The notes under the pieces are model-generated. The model was not told where the DNA came from and searched no databases. It saw nothing but the letters and a program-made list of their open reading frames with translations. DNA of 45,838 nt from Pseudomonadota bacterium (GTDB lineage Bacteria; Pseudomonadota; Alphaproteobacteria; Rhizobiales; Devosiaceae). This document shows positions 7,387 through 15,269 of the stretch, piece after piece (position 1 is the first letter of the stretch; every line of letters starts with the position of its first letter). The stretch spans positions 1 to 45,838 of the forward strand of contig JAEWLC010000054.1 of NCBI GenBank assembly GCA_023393475.1, in the 5' to 3' direction. The position numbers were made by a program, and so were the translations under genes.

Positions 7387-9270
7387 TTGGACGGCTTCTG
7401 GCACGCATTGGTAGCCAATTTCGCGGTAGTCGGAACGGTGTTCGCCCTCTGGACGCTGGCCCAGGACTGGCTGCATCGCCACAGGCGACCGGTGCGGCAG
7501 TTCGCGCTCGGTACCTTCATGGGCCTCAGCGCCATCGCCACCATGCTGTTCGCGGTCGAAGGCCAGCCGGGCGTGCTGCTCGATCTCCGTGCCGCGCCGT
7601 TGGCGATTGCCGGCCTGTTCGGCGGCCCGCTCGCGGCGGTGCTTGCCGCGACGCTGACCGCGACCTACCGGCTTGCGGTGGGCGGGGCGGGCGCTATGGC
7701 GGGCCTCGCCTCGATCTGCATCGTGACGCTGATCGGCATCATCCTCCACCTCCTGCTCAACGGCCGCCGGCCGCGGCCGCAGCATGTGCTGGCCGCCGCC
7801 GGGGGCGTTGCCATCGTAGGCCTCGTCACCACGTTGACGCTGCCCAACCTGAGCGCCGAGCTGCAGGCCATTGCCTTGCCGACGGCGGCGCTGATCTTCG
7901 TCGCCACGGTGCTCGCCGGGTTCGTCGTCGCCCGTGGCGAAGCGCGATCGGCGGAGCGGGACCTGATGAGCGCGGCGCTGATCCGCTCCCCCGAGTATTT
8001 CTACATCAAGGATCGCTCGAGCCGCTTCGTCACGGCGAACCTCAACGTCGTTCACAATGCCGGGATGGGGACGGTGGAGGATCTCGTCGGCAAGACCGAC
8101 TACGACCTGACCGATGCCAAGCGCGCTGACGAGCTGTTCGAGGACGAGCAGCATATCCTGCGCACCGGGAAGCCGATCATCGGCCGCAAGGAACGCATCG
8201 CCGACGCCTCGGGGCGCGAGCGCTGGTTCCTCACCTCGAAAGTGCCGCTGCACAATGCCGATGGCGAACCGATCGGCATCGCCGGCACGACCCGCGACAT
8301 CACCGAACAGCACAGGCTCGAGGCGGCGCTGACCGACAGCAGGAACCTGCTCAACTATGCCGTCAACGAGATGTCGGACGGGCTCGCCATGTTCGATCGC
8401 GGCGGCTACCTCGTCTACTGCAACGATCGCTACCGCGACCTCTTCCCCCTCACCATCGAGGCGCGACGACCGGGCGCCCATATCCGCGACATCCTCGTGC
8501 GGGTGGTCGAGACGGGCGAGCAGCTCAATCTCGGCGATCCGGAAACCTGGATCCAGGTGGTCGCCGCCTCGTTGCGCAAGCATTCTGAGGAACAGGTCAA
8601 CCTGTTCGACGGGCGCTGGCTGCTGGTCAAGACGCGACCGACCGAAGAAGGCGCCGCGATGGTGGTCGTCTCCGATATCACCTCGATCAAGAAGGCGGAG
8701 GGCGAGCTGCGCAGCCTCACCTCCGAGCTGAGGGTGCTGGCCGAGACCGACGGCCTCACCGGGCTGATGAACCGGCGCACCTTCGATGTGCATCTCGCCA
8801 CAGAGCTCGAACGCAGCCAGGCCGAGCACCGGCCGTTCAGCCTCGTGATGTTCGACGTCGACTGGTTCAAGCCCTACAACGATGCACTGGGGCATCCCGC
8901 CGGCGACGAGTGCCTGCGCGTCGTGGCGCGCTGCCTGAAGATAACGCTGCTGCGCCCGGACGATCTTGCCGCGCGCTATGGCGGCGAGGAGTTCGTCGCC
9001 ATCCTGCCCGATACCGACGAGGACGACGCGTTCGTCGTGGCCGAGCGCGTGCGCCTCGCGGTGGCCCAGCTGAAGCTGCCGCATCCCGCGGCGCGTCCGG
9101 GCATCATCACCATCAGCGCCGGCATCGCCAGCTATGGCGCCAACGAGATGCGGCGCAGCGCGGGGCAGTTGCTGGCGCGCGCCGACGAGGCGCTCTACGA
9201 GGCCAAGGGCGCCGGCCGGAACCGCGTCATGGGCTGGAAGCCGCACGACGCAGCGCGGGTCGCCGGTTAG
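7387..9270 (+). CDS. Membrane diguanylate cyclase with two PAS-type domains
   Basis: The 627-residue product starts with about five to six membrane helices (roughly residues 8-180) resembling the 5TMR-LYT sensor. A PAS domain follows (about 196-310, SPEYFYIKDRSSRFVTAN), then a second PAS-like domain (about 318-430), a short helical linker and a GGDEF domain (about 455-620). The catalytic motif GGEEF is intact (532-536), and an RxxD inhibitory site (R523-D526) sits at the usual place, so it should make cyclic di-GMP under product inhibition. The start is TTG at 7387: an in-frame stop lies 18 bases upstream and the next ATG (7519) would delete the first membrane helix. The signal sensed is unknown. 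Confidence 0.9.
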   Translation: MDGFWHALVANFAVVGTVFALWTLAQDWLHRHRRPVRQFALGTFMGLSAIATMLFAVEGQPGVLLDLRAAPLAIAGLFGGPLAAVLAATLTATYRLAVGGAGAMAGLASICIVTLIGIILHLLLNGRRPRPQHVLAAAGGVAIVGLVTTLTLPNLSAELQAIALPTAALIFVATVLAGFVVARGEARSAERDLMSAALIRSPEYFYIKDRSSRFVTANLNVVHNAGMGTVEDLVGKTDYDLTDAKRADELFEDEQHILRTGKPIIGRKERIADASGRERWFLTSKVPLHNADGEPIGIAGTTRDITEQHRLEAALTDSRNLLNYAVNEMSDGLAMFDRGGYLVYCNDRYRDLFPLTIEARRPGAHIRDILVRVVETGEQLNLGDPETWIQVVAASLRKHSEEQVNLFDGRWLLVKTRPTEEGAAMVVVSDITSIKKAEGELRSLTSELRVLAETDGLTGLMNRRTFDVHLATELERSQAEHRPFSLVMFDVDWFKPYNDALGHPAGDECLRVVARCLKITLLRPDDLAARYGGEEFVAILPDTDEDDAFVVAERVRLAVAQLKLPHPAARPGIITISAGIASYGANEMRRSAGQLLARADEALYEAKGAGRNRVMGWKPHDAARVAG

Positions 9271-9282
9271 CCGTCGTGAGGG

Positions 9283-9615
9283 CTAGAGGAAATCGTCGCG
9301 GCGGGGCGTAAAGCTGTCGATCAGCTTGCCGGCCTCGAGCGCCTTTACCCCGTGCACCAGCCCTTCCGGCACGATATAGGCGCCACCCTTGCCGATGGTC
9401 TGGGTCACGCCATCGATCGTCACGTCGAACACGCCTTCGGCGACGTAGCTCGACTGGCGGTGCGGGTGGGAGTGCAGCGCGCCGATGCCGCCCTTGTCGA
9501 AGGTGAACTCCACCAGCATCAGGTCGGGCAGGTCGAGGATGACGCGCCGGGACGATCCATCGAGTTGGGTGACCTTGCCTTCGTCCGGCTGGGCGAAAAC
9601 CTTGGGACTGCTCAT
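9283..9615 (-). CDS. kdgF: KdgF-like cupin for uronate catabolism
   Basis: The 110-residue single-domain cupin carries the metal-site motif HSHPHRQSSYVAEG (47-60) and a second-half HGVKALEAG. Its C-terminal LIDSFTPRRDDFL closely matches the KdgF ending as I remember it. KdgF speeds linearisation of unsaturated uronates released from pectin or alginate. The ATG overlaps the uxaC stop by 4 bases, so it is coupled to uxaC as the second gene of a two-gene unit. That context supports a uronate role. No lyase, KDG kinase or transporter for uronates is seen in this window. Confidence 0.82.
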   Translation of the reverse strand: MSSPKVFAQPDEGKVTQLDGSSRRVILDLPDLMLVEFTFDKGGIGALHSHPHRQSSYVAEGVFDVTIDGVTQTIGKGGAYIVPEGLVHGVKALEAGKLIDSFTPRRDDFL

Positions 9616-11024
9616 AGCTTGTAGGCCTTCTTCACGAGGTTGTAGCTGAGGTCGCGGGCGACTTCGTGCGCCTCGTCCTCACCCAGCCGGTGCTCGGTGA
9701 CGAGGCGGGCGAGGAAGGCGCAATCGATGCGGCGCGCCACATCGTGCCGGGCCGGGATCGAGGGGAAGGCACGGGTGTCGTCGTTGAAGCCGACGGTGTT
9801 GTAGAAGCCGGCCGTCTCGGTTGCCGTCTCGCGGAAGCGGCGCATGCCCTCGGGGCTGTCATGGAACCACCAGGGCGGCCCGAGCTTGAGCGACGGATAG
9901 ACGCCGGCCAGCGGCGCCAGCTCGCGCGCGTAGACGCTTTCATCGAGGGTGAAGAGGATGATCGAGAGCCTGGGGTCGGTGCCGACCGCATCGAGCAGGG
10001 GCTTTAGCGCGGCCACATAATCGGTACGGGTCGGGATATCGAAGCCCTTGTCGCGGCCGAACTTCTGCAGCATCGCCGACGAGTGGTTGCGCCAGGCGCC
10101 CGGATGGATCTGCAGCACCAGCCCGTCGTCGATCGACATGCGGGCCATCTCGGTGAGCATCTGGGCGCGGAACACGGCCTTGTCGCGGGTATCGGCCTTG
10201 CCCGTGCGCACCCTGTCGAACAGCTGCCCGGCTTCCTTGGGGTTGAGGTTGGCGGTCTCGGCGGTGAGGTGGCCGTGGTCGGAAGAGGTGGCGCCGAACT
10301 CCTTGAAATAGGCGCGGCGCTTCCGATGCGCTTCGAGGTAGCCGTTCCAGTGGCCGGTGTCCTCGCCGGTCAACTCGCCCATGCGGTCGACGTTCTGCGC
10401 GAAGCCCGCGAAATCGGGATCGACCGCCGCGTCCGGTCGATAGGCCGGCACCACCCGGCCCTTCCAGCCGCTGTCGCGGATCATCCGGTGCCACTTGAGC
10501 TCGTCGGTAGCGGCATCCGTGGTCGAGATCACCTCGAGGTTGAAGCGCTCGAACAGGGCGCGCGGACGATAGTCGTCCCGCTGCAGCCGGTCGGCGATCT
10601 GGTCATAGGCGGCGTCGGCGTTGTACTCGCTCAGCAGGTCCTCGAGCCCGAACAGGGTGGCGCAGGTGTGATCGAGCCACATGCGGGTCGGAGTGCCGCG
10701 GAAGAGGTAATAGTGCCTGGCGAACACCCGCCAGATCTTCCGCCCATCGACTTCCACGGCGCTGCCGTCGGCGGTCGGAACGCCAAGGTCCTCGAGCCGG
10801 ATGCCCTGCGAGTACAGCATGCGGAAGACGTAGTGATCGGGAACGATCAGCAACTGGGCCGGATCGGGGAATTTCTCGTTCTCGGCATACCAGCGCGGCT
10901 CGGTATGGCCGTGCGGGGAGACCAGAGGCAGGTCCTTGATGCCGGCATAGAGCGCTCGCGCCACCGCCCGGGCCCTGGGCTCCGCATCGAACAGCCTGTC
11001 CTCGTCGAGATATGCCGCAGCCAC
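9612..11024 (-). CDS. uxaC: Uronate isomerase (glucuronate/galacturonate isomerase)
   Basis: The 470-residue protein matches UxaC, which converts D-glucuronate to D-fructuronate and D-galacturonate to D-tagaturonate in the cytoplasm. It has the amidohydrolase-fold metal motif SPHGHTEPRWYAENEKF, with His38 and His40, the segment WLDHTCATLFGL, LQIHPGAWRNHS and a C-terminal ARRIDCAFLARLVTEHRLGEDEA. The length equals the family norm. The start is a GTG at 11024 with GGAGG about 7 bases upstream; an ATG at 11031 is out of frame. It is the first gene of a two-gene unit with kdgF. Confidence 0.95.
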   Translation of the reverse strand: MAAAYLDEDRLFDAEPRARAVARALYAGIKDLPLVSPHGHTEPRWYAENEKFPDPAQLLIVPDHYVFRMLYSQGIRLEDLGVPTADGSAVEVDGRKIWRVFARHYYLFRGTPTRMWLDHTCATLFGLEDLLSEYNADAAYDQIADRLQRDDYRPRALFERFNLEVISTTDAATDELKWHRMIRDSGWKGRVVPAYRPDAAVDPDFAGFAQNVDRMGELTGEDTGHWNGYLEAHRKRRAYFKEFGATSSDHGHLTAETANLNPKEAGQLFDRVRTGKADTRDKAVFRAQMLTEMARMSIDDGLVLQIHPGAWRNHSSAMLQKFGRDKGFDIPTRTDYVAALKPLLDAVGTDPRLSIILFTLDESVYARELAPLAGVYPSLKLGPPWWFHDSPEGMRRFRETATETAGFYNTVGFNDDTRAFPSIPARHDVARRIDCAFLARLVTEHRLGEDEAHEVARDLSYNLVKKAYKL

Positions 11025-11124
11025 CCTTCATCCTCCCCGAACCGGTTGGTTACTTAGCGGGAGGCACCATAGGGAGAGGGGCCGGCGGCTGTCCAGCCAT
11101 GTTCGCCGCCGGCCGGTATTTGAG

Positions 11125-11622
11125 CTAGTTCAGCGTCGGCAAAAGCTCGTCGAGCTGCCCGAACTGCTCGTCGTAGCCGGCGACGCTGCCTGAGGCCATG
11201 GCGGCATCGAGCGCCGCTTCGGAGGGGTAGAGGTCGGAAATGACGAGCAGGGTCCTGCCGTCCTTTTCCTCGAGCGTGACCGTCGTCACCGAACCGTCCT
11301 CACCCTCCTCGTTGGTCCAGACGATCTTCTTGTCCGGCACCACTTCGATATAGCGGCCGAAAAATGCCACCGGCTGGTCCGAGCCCGGCACGCCAAACTC
11401 GAAGCGGTAGCTGCCGCCCGTCCGGACGTCGACCTCGCACGAAACGAGCGTGATGCCGATCGACTTTGGCGCCCACCAGCGCTTCAGCAGTTCCGGCGTT
11501 GTCCACGCCTTGAACACGAGCCGCGCCGGACCATTGAAGGTCCGCCTGACCACGAGTTCGCGCCCGGAGGCCCGTTCCGTCGTCGTTTCGTACTTGCCGG
11601 TTTCACTCACCTGACCGTCCAT
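11125..11622 (-). CDS. SRPBCC (AHSA1-type) domain protein
   Basis: The 165-residue product is an activator-of-Hsp90 homologue-like START/SRPBCC protein: VVRRTFNGPARLVFKAWTTPELLKRWWAPK (24-53), then a beta-rich GGSYRFEF and VTTVTLEEKDGRTLLVIS, and a final helix GYDEQFGQLDELL. Such proteins form a hydrophobic ligand cavity; the ligand is unknown. It overlaps the end of the upstream ArsR regulator by 20 bases and almost certainly shares its transcript. ArsR plus SRPBCC pairs of this kind are common in soil bacteria and are often autoregulated. Confidence 0.85.
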   Translation of the reverse strand: MDGQVSETGKYETTTERASGRELVVRRTFNGPARLVFKAWTTPELLKRWWAPKSIGITLVSCEVDVRTGGSYRFEFGVPGSDQPVAFFGRYIEVVPDKKIVWTNEEGEDGSVTTVTLEEKDGRTLLVISDLYPSEAALDAAMASGSVAGYDEQFGQLDELLPTLN

Positions 11623-11965
11623 CGACCTTCTCCTTGCGCTTCAGTTCTTCCACGACGTGATCCAGCTCGTCGAAGCGAGCCGCCCACAGCCTGCGATAGG
11701 CCTCGATCCACGCCATCTCTTCCTCCAGCCGATGCCGGCCGAGCCGGCAGGTGCGGACGCGCCCGACCTTCTCCGTGCTGACCAGTCCCGCCGCCTCGAG
11801 CACGCTGACATGCTTCTTCATGCCGGTGAGGGTCATGTGGAACCGGTCGGCCAGCTCGGTGATCGATGCATCCGATCGTCCGAGCTGCTCGAGCACACCA
11901 CGACGGGTGGCGTCGGACAGGGCCGAGAACGAGGCATCGAAGCGGGTCTGAATAAACTGAACCAT
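11603..11965 (-). CDS. ArsR-family winged-helix transcriptional regulator
   Basis: The 120-residue protein has an ArsR-type winged helix: FSALSDATRRGVLEQLGRSD (12-31), ITELADRFHMTLTGMKKHVSVLEAAGLV with the recognition helix, then a wing with KVGRVRTCRLG. No clustered cysteines for metal sensing are visible, so it is the metal-independent type that usually controls the neighbouring SRPBCC gene. The ATG at 11965 is chosen because it gives a normal length; the frame is open farther upstream only through non-coding repeat sequence. A palindrome overlaps this start codon and probably serves for autorepression. Confidence 0.88.
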   Translation of the reverse strand: MVQFIQTRFDASFSALSDATRRGVLEQLGRSDASITELADRFHMTLTGMKKHVSVLEAAGLVSTEKVGRVRTCRLGRHRLEEEMAWIEAYRRLWAARFDELDHVVEELKRKEKVDGRSGE

Positions 11966-11975
11966 GTAGTTCAGT
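11956..11975. promoter_or_regulatory. Inverted repeat overlapping the ArsR start codon
   Basis: ACTGAAC (11956-11962) and GTTCAGT (11969-11975) form a 7-6-7 inverted repeat that contains the start codon of the ArsR gene. ArsR proteins bind such dyads, so this is a likely autoregulatory operator. Confidence 0.5.
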
Positions 11976-12030
11976 GTATGAAAACACTGCATGACACGCA
12001 AGAGCATTTTGCGGATAGACCACCCACCGG

Positions 12031-12123
12031 CGTCATTCCCGCGAAAGCGGGAACCTGGTGGGACGTCGCGGCGCTTGTGGAGGTTGAGACTGCGCGCTGG
12101 GTCCGGTTTTCGCGGGAATGACG
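12031..12123. repeat. REP/MITE-like inverted repeat element (copy 1)
   Basis: Sixteen-base arms at 12031-12046 and 12108-12123 are exact reverse complements (they contain GTCATTCCCGCGAAA). The left arm continues into its own small hairpin, TCCCGC-GAAA-GCGGGA. It fills most of the gap between the ArsR unit and the WYL gene. The same design recurs at 32544-32621 and 40559-40662. Confidence 0.75.
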
Positions 12124-12171
12124 GCAGTGAGGTTGGAGAAGCCGGGCAGAGCACGCCGCCGCCCGCCGTTG

Positions 12172-13146
12172 TCAGGTGCCGTTGACCCGGTAGAGCCGCG
12201 CCATGTTCTGGACGTTCTGCACCACCCGGGCGCGCAGCTCGGGCGGCCCGACGACCTCTACATCGTTGCCGATCTTGGTCAGCTCGATGCTGGCCCAGCC
12301 GATTTCCTCGACCGGAATCTCGAACTCGGCCCAGCCATCTGCGTCCGGGGTGATGGTCAGCGCTTCCATGGCGTGCCGCACGGTCTCGCTCAGGTCGCGC
12401 AACTGGCGCTGGCCGCGCGCCGTCGCCCGCACCCGGGCCACCCCAATATAGATGTCGCGCTCGAACTGCTTGGTCGATTCTTCCCAATGCGCCGGCAGGT
12501 CGAAATTCCTGGGCCGGGTGAAGGTCTCACCAGTGGGCCCGAGCGCCAGGATCTGGCTGAGCTTGTAGGTGCGGATATTGCCCTCGCGCTGCGCCACGAC
12601 GTACCAGACGCCGCCCTTCAGCACGAGGCCGAGCGGTTCGATCACCCGGTCGCGAACGTCCTTCCAGCTCTGGTAGCGCACGGCGACACGCGTCTCGCTC
12701 CACACCGCCTCAGCGACCAGCTTCAGGAATTCCGGCTTGTGCCCCGGCTGGAACCAGCCGCGCGGATCGAGGTGGAAGCGCGAACTCATCCGCCGCGCCT
12801 CGGCCTGCCAGTCGGCCGGCAGCGCCGCGAGGAGTTTCAGTTCGGCCTGCGCCGCCTCCTCGCCGAGACCCAGTTCGCCCGCGGGACCGGGGAGCCCGGA
12901 AAAGAACAGCGCCCGCGCTTCCGGCGCGGTGAGGCCGTTGAGCCGGGTCTTCCAGCCATCGAGCAGGGCGAAGCCGCCGTTGCGGCCGGTCTCGGCATAG
13001 ACGGGGACGCCGGCGGCGCTCAGCTGGTCGATGTCGCGATAGACGGTCCGCACCGAGACTTCGAGTTCCTCGGCCAGCGTCTCGGCGCTGGTCCGGCCTC
13101 GCGTCTGGAGGATCATCAGAATGGTGAGCAGGCGACTGGCACGCAT
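12172..13146 (-). CDS. YafY-type transcriptional regulator (HTH_11 + WYL domain)
   Basis: The 324-residue protein has an N-terminal helix-turn-helix (MRASRLLTILMILQTRGRTSAETLAEELEVSVRTVYRDIDQL, 1-42), a linker GRNGGFALLDGW, and a WYL ligand-binding domain in the middle (VRYQSWKDVRDRVIEPLGLVLKGGVWYVVAQREG). A C-terminal extension follows. WYL domains are thought to sense nucleotides or other small ligands. It is divergent from a tiny gene at 13236, with a perfect palindrome in between that is a candidate operator. The target function is not evident. Confidence 0.9.
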   Translation of the reverse strand: MRASRLLTILMILQTRGRTSAETLAEELEVSVRTVYRDIDQLSAAGVPVYAETGRNGGFALLDGWKTRLNGLTAPEARALFFSGLPGPAGELGLGEEAAQAELKLLAALPADWQAEARRMSSRFHLDPRGWFQPGHKPEFLKLVAEAVWSETRVAVRYQSWKDVRDRVIEPLGLVLKGGVWYVVAQREGNIRTYKLSQILALGPTGETFTRPRNFDLPAHWEESTKQFERDIYIGVARVRATARGQRQLRDLSETVRHAMEALTITPDADGWAEFEIPVEEIGWASIELTKIGNDVEVVGPPELRARVVQNVQNMARLYRVNGT

Positions 13147-13170
13147 AAAAGCTCTTCTACACGATCAACC

Positions 13171-13187
13171 CTGACATCCGATGTCAG
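13171..13187. promoter_or_regulatory. 17-bp palindrome between the WYL regulator and the small divergent gene
   Basis: CTGACATCCGATGTCAG is a perfect palindrome around a central C (8-1-8). It lies 25 bases upstream of the WYL regulator start and 49 bases upstream of the divergent gene at 13236, a typical place for a regulator to control itself and its neighbour. Confidence 0.6.
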
Positions 13188-13235
13188 CCTTACAGGCATA
13201 GAGTCGTTTTTGCAAAAGAGACGAGGAGCCTTGAG

Positions 13236-13460
13236 ATGAGCGTGGGATACCTGATCGAAGTCGAAAAGAGCGCGCGGCTGCGACGGGGCGAGGCCCTGCC
13301 GGCCAAACCCGGTCTGTCAGCGTGGTTCGGTACGTTCCTCTTGCGCGCCCATGCCAACCGGCTGCTGAAGCGCACGCTGGGGCGGCCAGAGCGTATTCAT
13401 CTCGATGAGATACCGGCCTATCTCAAGCGCGATCTGGGGCTGCCGCCCGACCTGCTATGA
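13236..13460 (+). CDS. Small DUF1127-like protein, 74 residues
   Basis: This small basic protein ends in IHLDEIPAYLKRDLGLPPDLL, which resembles the C-terminal consensus of DUF1127/YjiS-type proteins (a helix ending in L.RDIGL). The N-terminal half is not recognised. DUF1127 proteins are often RNA-binding or stress-linked in alphaproteobacteria, but membership here is only a resemblance. The ATG at 13236 has a good ribosome site, GAGGAG at 13223-13228 with a 7-base spacer. It is divergent from the WYL regulator and ends 4 bases from the convergent NDUFA9-like gene. Confidence 0.6.
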   Translation: MSVGYLIEVEKSARLRRGEALPAKPGLSAWFGTFLLRAHANRLLKRTLGRPERIHLDEIPAYLKRDLGLPPDLL

Positions 13461-13464
13461 AGAA

Positions 13465-14427
13465 CTAGGCGGTCTGCCGGTCGAACTGGCCGTTCTTCAT
13501 GAACCGCCACAGGTAGCTCGGCAGAATCGCTTCCATTGCCGTCGGCGTCACCCCGAACGCGGCAAGCGTGCGCTTGTCGCGGTTCGCAGCGTCGGAAACG
13601 ACATTGTCCTGCTGCAGCAGATCGACCTGGTCTCCGGTGATCAGCGGCGAGGGCAGGAAGGACAGCGGGAAGGCGATGAGCTTGGCGATGCCAGCCGGCA
13701 GCGGAACCGTCGGGTTGGTGCGGCCGGCATAGGTGATCACCTGCCTCACCAGCGCGGCATGGGTCGCCACTTCCGGCCCGCCCAGCTCGTAGATCCGTCC
13801 GCCCCTGACCTCGCCCGAGATCGCTGCGGCAATCGCCAGCGCCAGGTCGCCGACATAGAGCGGCTGGAAGCGGGACTTGCCGCCGATGACGGGCACGACC
13901 GGCAGCATGCGCGCCAGCATCCCGTAGCGGTTGAAGAAGCCGTCGCCCTGGCCGAAGACGATCGAGGGACGGAGCACCACTGCGGACGGGAAGGCCGACA
14001 GCACCTCGGCCTCGCCGAGAGCCTTGGAGCGGGCATAGCCGCTGGCGCTCTGCGGATCGGCGCCGAGCGCCGACACATGCACCAGATGCTCGACCTTCAG
14101 CGCCTTCGCCGCCTCGGCGACGTTGCGCGCGCCCATGGTGTTGACGGCGCGGAAGCGCTGTTTGCCGCTCTCGTGGCCGATGCCGACGAGATTGATGACG
14201 ATCGAGGCGCCCTTGATGGCGCGTTCGACCGAATCGCGGTTGCGGATATTGGCCTGGATCGGCATCACCTGGCCGACCGTGCCGAGCGGCTTCACATGGC
14301 CGGAGAGATCCGGGCGGCGCACCGCGACGCGGATGCGATAGCCCTGTTTCGCCAGCACCTGCACCACCTGCGTCCCGATGAAACCGGCACCGCCGAAAAT
14401 GGTGACGAGGTTGTTCGAGGACTCCAT
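13465..14427 (-). CDS. NDUFA9-like NAD(P)-binding atypical SDR protein
   Basis: The 320-residue protein has a Rossmann start VTIFGGAGFIGTQVVQVLAKQGY (8-30) with GGxGFIG, then NLVGIGHESGKQRFRAVNTMGARNV, VHVSALGADPQSASGYARSKALGE with the YxxxK pair, and LRPSIVFGQGDGFFNRYG. This is the atypical SDR group that includes the complex I accessory subunit NDUFA9, common in alphaproteobacteria. The role is probably a non-catalytic NADPH-binding or quinone/lipid-linked function; it is not proven to join complex I in bacteria. It is monocistronic and converges on the small gene at 13236. Confidence 0.88.
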   Translation of the reverse strand: MESSNNLVTIFGGAGFIGTQVVQVLAKQGYRIRVAVRRPDLSGHVKPLGTVGQVMPIQANIRNRDSVERAIKGASIVINLVGIGHESGKQRFRAVNTMGARNVAEAAKALKVEHLVHVSALGADPQSASGYARSKALGEAEVLSAFPSAVVLRPSIVFGQGDGFFNRYGMLARMLPVVPVIGGKSRFQPLYVGDLALAIAAAISGEVRGGRIYELGGPEVATHAALVRQVITYAGRTNPTVPLPAGIAKLIAFPLSFLPSPLITGDQVDLLQQDNVVSDAANRDKRTLAAFGVTPTAMEAILPSYLWRFMKNGQFDRQTA

Positions 14428-14580
14428 GGCGACAGCGGGCTCCCTTGGCGCAATCAGCTTGGCCCGCTTCTAGCGCGCACCCGCTCGGGTGTCGAGGGTT
14501 CGAGGCGTCGCAGGTGGGCTGCCCCAAGGCCCGTCCTGAAGGGCGAGCCAACATTCTCCCGATATCTCTCCGCGGGCGCA

Positions 14581-14609
14581 TTGACAGGCCCCGCGCCATC
14601 CCCTACGTA
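14581..14609 (+). promoter_or_regulatory. Promoter of tRNA-Leu
   Basis: A perfect -35 TTGACA (14581-14586) is followed after 16-17 bases by CTACGTA (14603-14609), a fair match to the alphaproteobacterial -10 CTATAT. The tRNA begins 18 bases after the -10. Confidence 0.55.
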
Positions 14610-14626
14610 GCGGCGCCCATCGGTTT

Positions 14627-14711
14627 GCCCTGGTGGCGGAATTGGTAGACGCGCACGGTTCAGGTCCGTGTGTTTAACGACGTGGAGGTTCGAGTCCTCT
14701 CCAGGGCACCA
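14627..14711 (+). tRNA. tRNA-Leu (anticodon CAG)
   Basis: The acceptor stem GCCCTGG (14627-14633) pairs with CCAGGGC (14701-14707). An A discriminator and a genomically encoded CCA (14709-14711) follow. The anticodon stem-loop CACGG-TTCAGGT-CCGTG gives anticodon CAG at 14661-14663. The T-arm GGTTCGAGTCC and a long variable arm give the class II architecture expected of leucine tRNA. It has its own promoter and terminator. Confidence 0.97.
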
Positions 14712-14721
14712 TCGGTTCAAG

Positions 14722-14745
14722 AGCCTCCCTTCGGGGAGGCTTTTT
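14722..14745 (+). terminator. Terminator of tRNA-Leu
   Basis: An 8-bp stem AGCCTCCC/GGGAGGCT (14722-14729 and 14734-14741) encloses a stable TTCG tetraloop and runs straight into a T-tract. Confidence 0.93.
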
Positions 14746-14771
14746 GCTTTGGTGAGTTGCTATGGTGAGTC

Positions 14772-15251
14772 ATGGCTGAAGGTCCCACAGGTCAGCGTCT
14801 TCATCCCAGCGGCCGGTTGATTCCGGACGAACTGGACGAGGTCATGGTGCGCGCCGTGGTCGATGCGTTCTATGCCAGGGCGCGGGCCGACGACGTGGTG
14901 GGGCCGGTGTTCAACCGGGTGATCGCGGCCGAGGACTGGCCGGCGCACCTGAGCAAGATCACCGATTTCTGGAGCTCGATGCTGCTCGGCACCGGCAGCT
15001 ATATGGGCCGGCCGATGCCCAAGCACATCGCCATCCCCGAGCTTTCCGACGCGCATTTCCAGCGTTGGCTGACGCTGTTCCGGATGACGGTGGAGGAGCT
15101 CTGCCCCGAGCCGGTGGCGGCGCTCTTTGTCGAGCGGGCGGAGACCATCGGCAACAACTTCCGCATCCGCATCGCCCAGTTCCGCGGGCAGGATCCGCGC
15201 AGCTTGCGCGTGATGCGGGCGCAGGCGGCGATCGGGCCCGACCAGCGTTAG
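14772..15251 (+). CDS. Group III truncated haemoglobin
   Basis: The 159-residue protein fits the truncated globin family, group III (trHb3/P class): FYARARADDVVGPVFN near the B helix, WPAHLSKITDFWSSML (56-71), GSYMGRPMPKH (75-85) and AHFQRWLTLF (94-103). In the last segment His95 is the likely proximal haem ligand. Such globins bind haem and are linked to oxygen, peroxide or nitric oxide chemistry; the exact role is unknown. A longer than usual N-terminus (about 20 residues) precedes the globin fold. The ATG at 14772 begins 27 bases after the tRNA-Leu terminator. The capsule-type dehydratase gene converges from the other side. Confidence 0.88.
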   Translation: MAEGPTGQRLHPSGRLIPDELDEVMVRAVVDAFYARARADDVVGPVFNRVIAAEDWPAHLSKITDFWSSMLLGTGSYMGRPMPKHIAIPELSDAHFQRWLTLFRMTVEELCPEPVAALFVERAETIGNNFRIRIAQFRGQDPRSLRVMRAQAAIGPDQR

Positions 15252-15269
15252 GCCGCTCGACGGCGGCCG

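Noticed and set aside
7348..9246. A 632-residue minus-strand frame under the diguanylate cyclase.
   Set aside because: It is the antisense of an intact PAS/GGDEF gene with recognisable motifs; its residue composition (His, Arg, Asp rich) is typical of a shadow frame.
9283..11024. uxaC-kdgF as part of a large pectin/alginate cluster.
   Set aside because: Only two genes are present, with no lyase, kinase, aldolase or transporter in the window.
14627..14711. tRNA-Leu as a possible integration site for a mobile island.
   Set aside because: No integrase gene, no repeated tRNA 3' end downstream, and the next gene (truncated haemoglobin) looks ordinary.
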